NCBI GenBank assembly: GCA_037577475.1
Contig: CM075203.1
Coordinates: forward strand, 3,483,001 to 3,547,000
DNA: 64,000 bases
Source: Chaunax sp. Z400
Taxonomy: Eukaryota; Chordata; Actinopteri; Lophiiformes; Chaunacidae
Reading direction: 5' to 3'
Below the pieces are notes generated by a model. It did no database searches, was not told the origin of the DNA, and was given only the letters and a program-made list of their open reading frames with translations. This document shows positions 62,950 to 64,000 of this stretch, piece by piece (within the stretch, counting starts at the first letter, position 1; every line of letters begins with the position of its first letter). Position numbers and translations under genes: made by a program.

Positions 62950-63215
62950 ACGTCATGGATCTGCTCCTTTACTTGCATCTCCTCCAATATTTCAGGACAT
63001 GCCCCGGTTGTCCACCCAGTTTCATGGTAACCTAGTGTAGGGTGAGGGTAGGTCAGTACCCTACACTAGTTTATGCATAATTGATAAAAAGTCAAAACAG
63101 CCTGAGTCCACCCCTTTATTCGGATCCACTCCAAAATTGAACAGGTTCCTCCCTCCTATGTCCTATTGAAAATCCTTCAAGCAGTTTTTGTGTAATTCTG
63201 CTAACAAACACTGAT
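62950..63215. repeat. teleost interspersed repeat, copy 3
   Basis: gtccacccagtttcatggta, ttattcggatccactccaaa and gtaattctgctaacaaacac; same family as copies at 10,842 and 60,690, probably two joined pieces. Confidence 0.6.
63032..63069. repeat. hairpin with 12-bp perfect arms
   Basis: ctagtgtagggt and accctacactag separated by 14 bases. Not followed by a T run. Confidence 0.85.
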
Positions 63216-63378
63216 GAAAATGTTTAGTTCACATTTCTGTGCTACAGTTTTTTTGTGTGATTTTTTTTAAAGCATTCCTTTCCTTTGAGGTAACCAGCGA
63301 GGTCATGACGCACACTATGATGTCATGTAACAACAACTGGATGAAGAAAACAAACTCCAGCATATCCACAAATAATTC

Positions 63379-63384
63379 TTTATT
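63379..63384 (-). terminator. polyadenylation signal of the - strand gene
   Basis: AATAAA on the - strand, about 90 bases beyond the stop codon. Confidence 0.65.
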
Positions 63385-63472
63385 GAAAAACTACCAGATA
63401 AAAAGAGCTTGGAGAGCAAATGAACTTTGACCTTTGCTGATGGTGATGAAAGGATGCCTGCGAGTCTAGAAC

Positions 63473-63649
63473 TCACGCCATTTTTGCAGGACCGCAGCGT
63501 GCCAGGATCTCACCGATGTATGTGTTATTTCTGGCGACGAGCTCCTGCTTCATTCTTCTGAGCTCCGCCTTCACCTCTTCCTCACTCATGGAGGCAGCAG
63601 GAAGTGACTTCACCTTGTCCAGGAAGTCCTGGATCAGGCTTTCCCCCAC
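63473..63649 (-). CDS. last coding exon of an unidentified gene
   Basis: Acceptor gtgcttcag on the - strand, phase 0, 58 codons: VGESLIQDFLDKVKSLPAAS, MSEEEVKAELRRMKQELV, ARNNTYIGEILARCGPAKMA, stop. Acidic-basic, predicted helical. It joins in frame to the exon at 63,914. I do not recognise the family. It is not the MSH6 C-terminus that would be expected beside FBXO11 from human gene order. Confidence 0.7.
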   Translation of the reverse strand: MGESLIQDFLDKVKSLPAASMSEEEVKAELRRMKQELVARNNTYIGEILARCGPAKMA

Positions 63650-63913
63650 CTGAAGCACAAATAGTTTCACAATGAGCTGAAAAACTACAGCAGTTGTTTA
63701 TATATTTGTCTTTAAAAGGAAAACTGAATTTACATGATGAGCAGTTCTAGACTGAAGGAAACTAAAACCTCAACCTGACTGTCCATCAGCAAAGAACTGT
63801 TCTTTCATTATTTTGGCCACTTGAGGGCCTCGTCTTTCTGTCTTCCTCGTTATTTTCTCTATCTCTCTATATCTATATTGTCTATGTTGACAGTATATGA
63901 AATTGAGCGCTAC
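63650..63913 (-). other. intron of the unidentified - strand gene
   Basis: 264 bases with GT/AG borders on the - strand; nothing else recognised. Confidence 0.6.
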
Positions 63914-64000
63914 TTGTTTGTCTGTTCGTCGTCTCTTGGCCTTGGGCTCCTCCTCCTCCTGCTCCTTCTCCTGCTCCTCCCCTGCAGATTCCTGGAACTC
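63914..64000 (-). CDS. penultimate coding exon (partial) of the same unidentified gene
   Basis: Open in phase 0 across all 29 codons visible: EFQESAGEEQEKEQEEEE, PKAKRRRTDKQ, then donor gtagcg. A Glu-rich stretch followed by KAKRRR, which resembles a nuclear localisation signal. Continues beyond the right edge. Product unknown; probably nuclear by composition only. Confidence 0.6.

Larger units (their letters stand above)
62513..63360. other. convergent intergenic region
   Basis: Separates the 3' end of fbxo11 from that of the - strand gene. Contains a repeat (62,950-63,215) and a 12-bp-arm hairpin; no gene seen. Confidence 0.6.

Noticed and set aside
63473..64000. Assignment of the - strand exons as msh6
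   Set aside because: Gene order suggested it, but the C-terminal sequence bears no resemblance to the remembered MSH6 end.

Overview
This is a stretch of a teleost fish genome, most likely a compact percomorph-type genome. Introns are short with canonical GT/AG borders, dinucleotide microsatellites (mostly CA/GT) are very frequent, and many short interspersed repeats are of kinds I recognise from teleosts. Three protein-coding genes lie head to tail on the + strand, and the end of a fourth enters from the right edge on the - strand. No bacterial-type features (operons, CRISPR, insertion sequences) are present.

Layout. (1) 1-32,985: the 3' two-thirds of neurexin-1 (nrxn1). Twenty-one coding exons run from the LNS2 domain to the stop codon, including the alternative exons at splice sites SS2, SS3 and SS4, followed by a 2.3-kb 3' UTR. 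Reading frame is continuous over 1,230 codons. (2) 33.0-37.6 kb: intergenic DNA with microsatellites and a decayed LINE. (3) 37,618-48,685: a complete follicle-stimulating hormone receptor gene (fshr), 14 coding exons, 701 codons. Its seven-transmembrane region is split by three introns, whereas mammalian FSHR has one exon there. Its introns are rich in transposon relics: a LINE, a hAT-type element with an 8-bp target duplication, and a terminal-inverted-repeat element. (4) 48.7-50.9 kb: intergenic. (5) 50,850-62,492: complete fbxo11, 22 coding exons, 891 codons, with a CCAAT-rich promoter, an F-box, right-handed beta-helix repeats and a UBR-type zinc finger. (6) 63,379-64,000, - strand: the last two exons of an unidentified gene, convergent with fbxo11.

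The order nrxn1-fshr-fbxo11 keeps the order and relative orientation of the human 2p16 block (NRXN1-FSHR-...-FBXO11). The genes that lie between FSHR and FBXO11 in human (LHCGR, GTF2A1L/STON1, PPP1R21, FOXN2) are absent, which fits fractionation after the teleost genome duplication. The three genes do not form one pathway: a presynaptic adhesion receptor, a gonadotropin receptor and a ubiquitin-ligase substrate adaptor.

Points most worth a second look: the neurexin stalk lacks the Ser-Gly heparan-sulfate site remembered from mammals; the intron that should hold the beta-neurexin first exon is only 1 kb and shows no such exon; a UAAA-rich cluster follows the SS4 exon and a UG tract follows the SS3 microexon; a 54-bp near-perfect palindrome lies in a neurexin intron; and extra introns interrupt the fshr 7TM domain. 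Identification is by protein similarity recalled from memory; no database search was possible.
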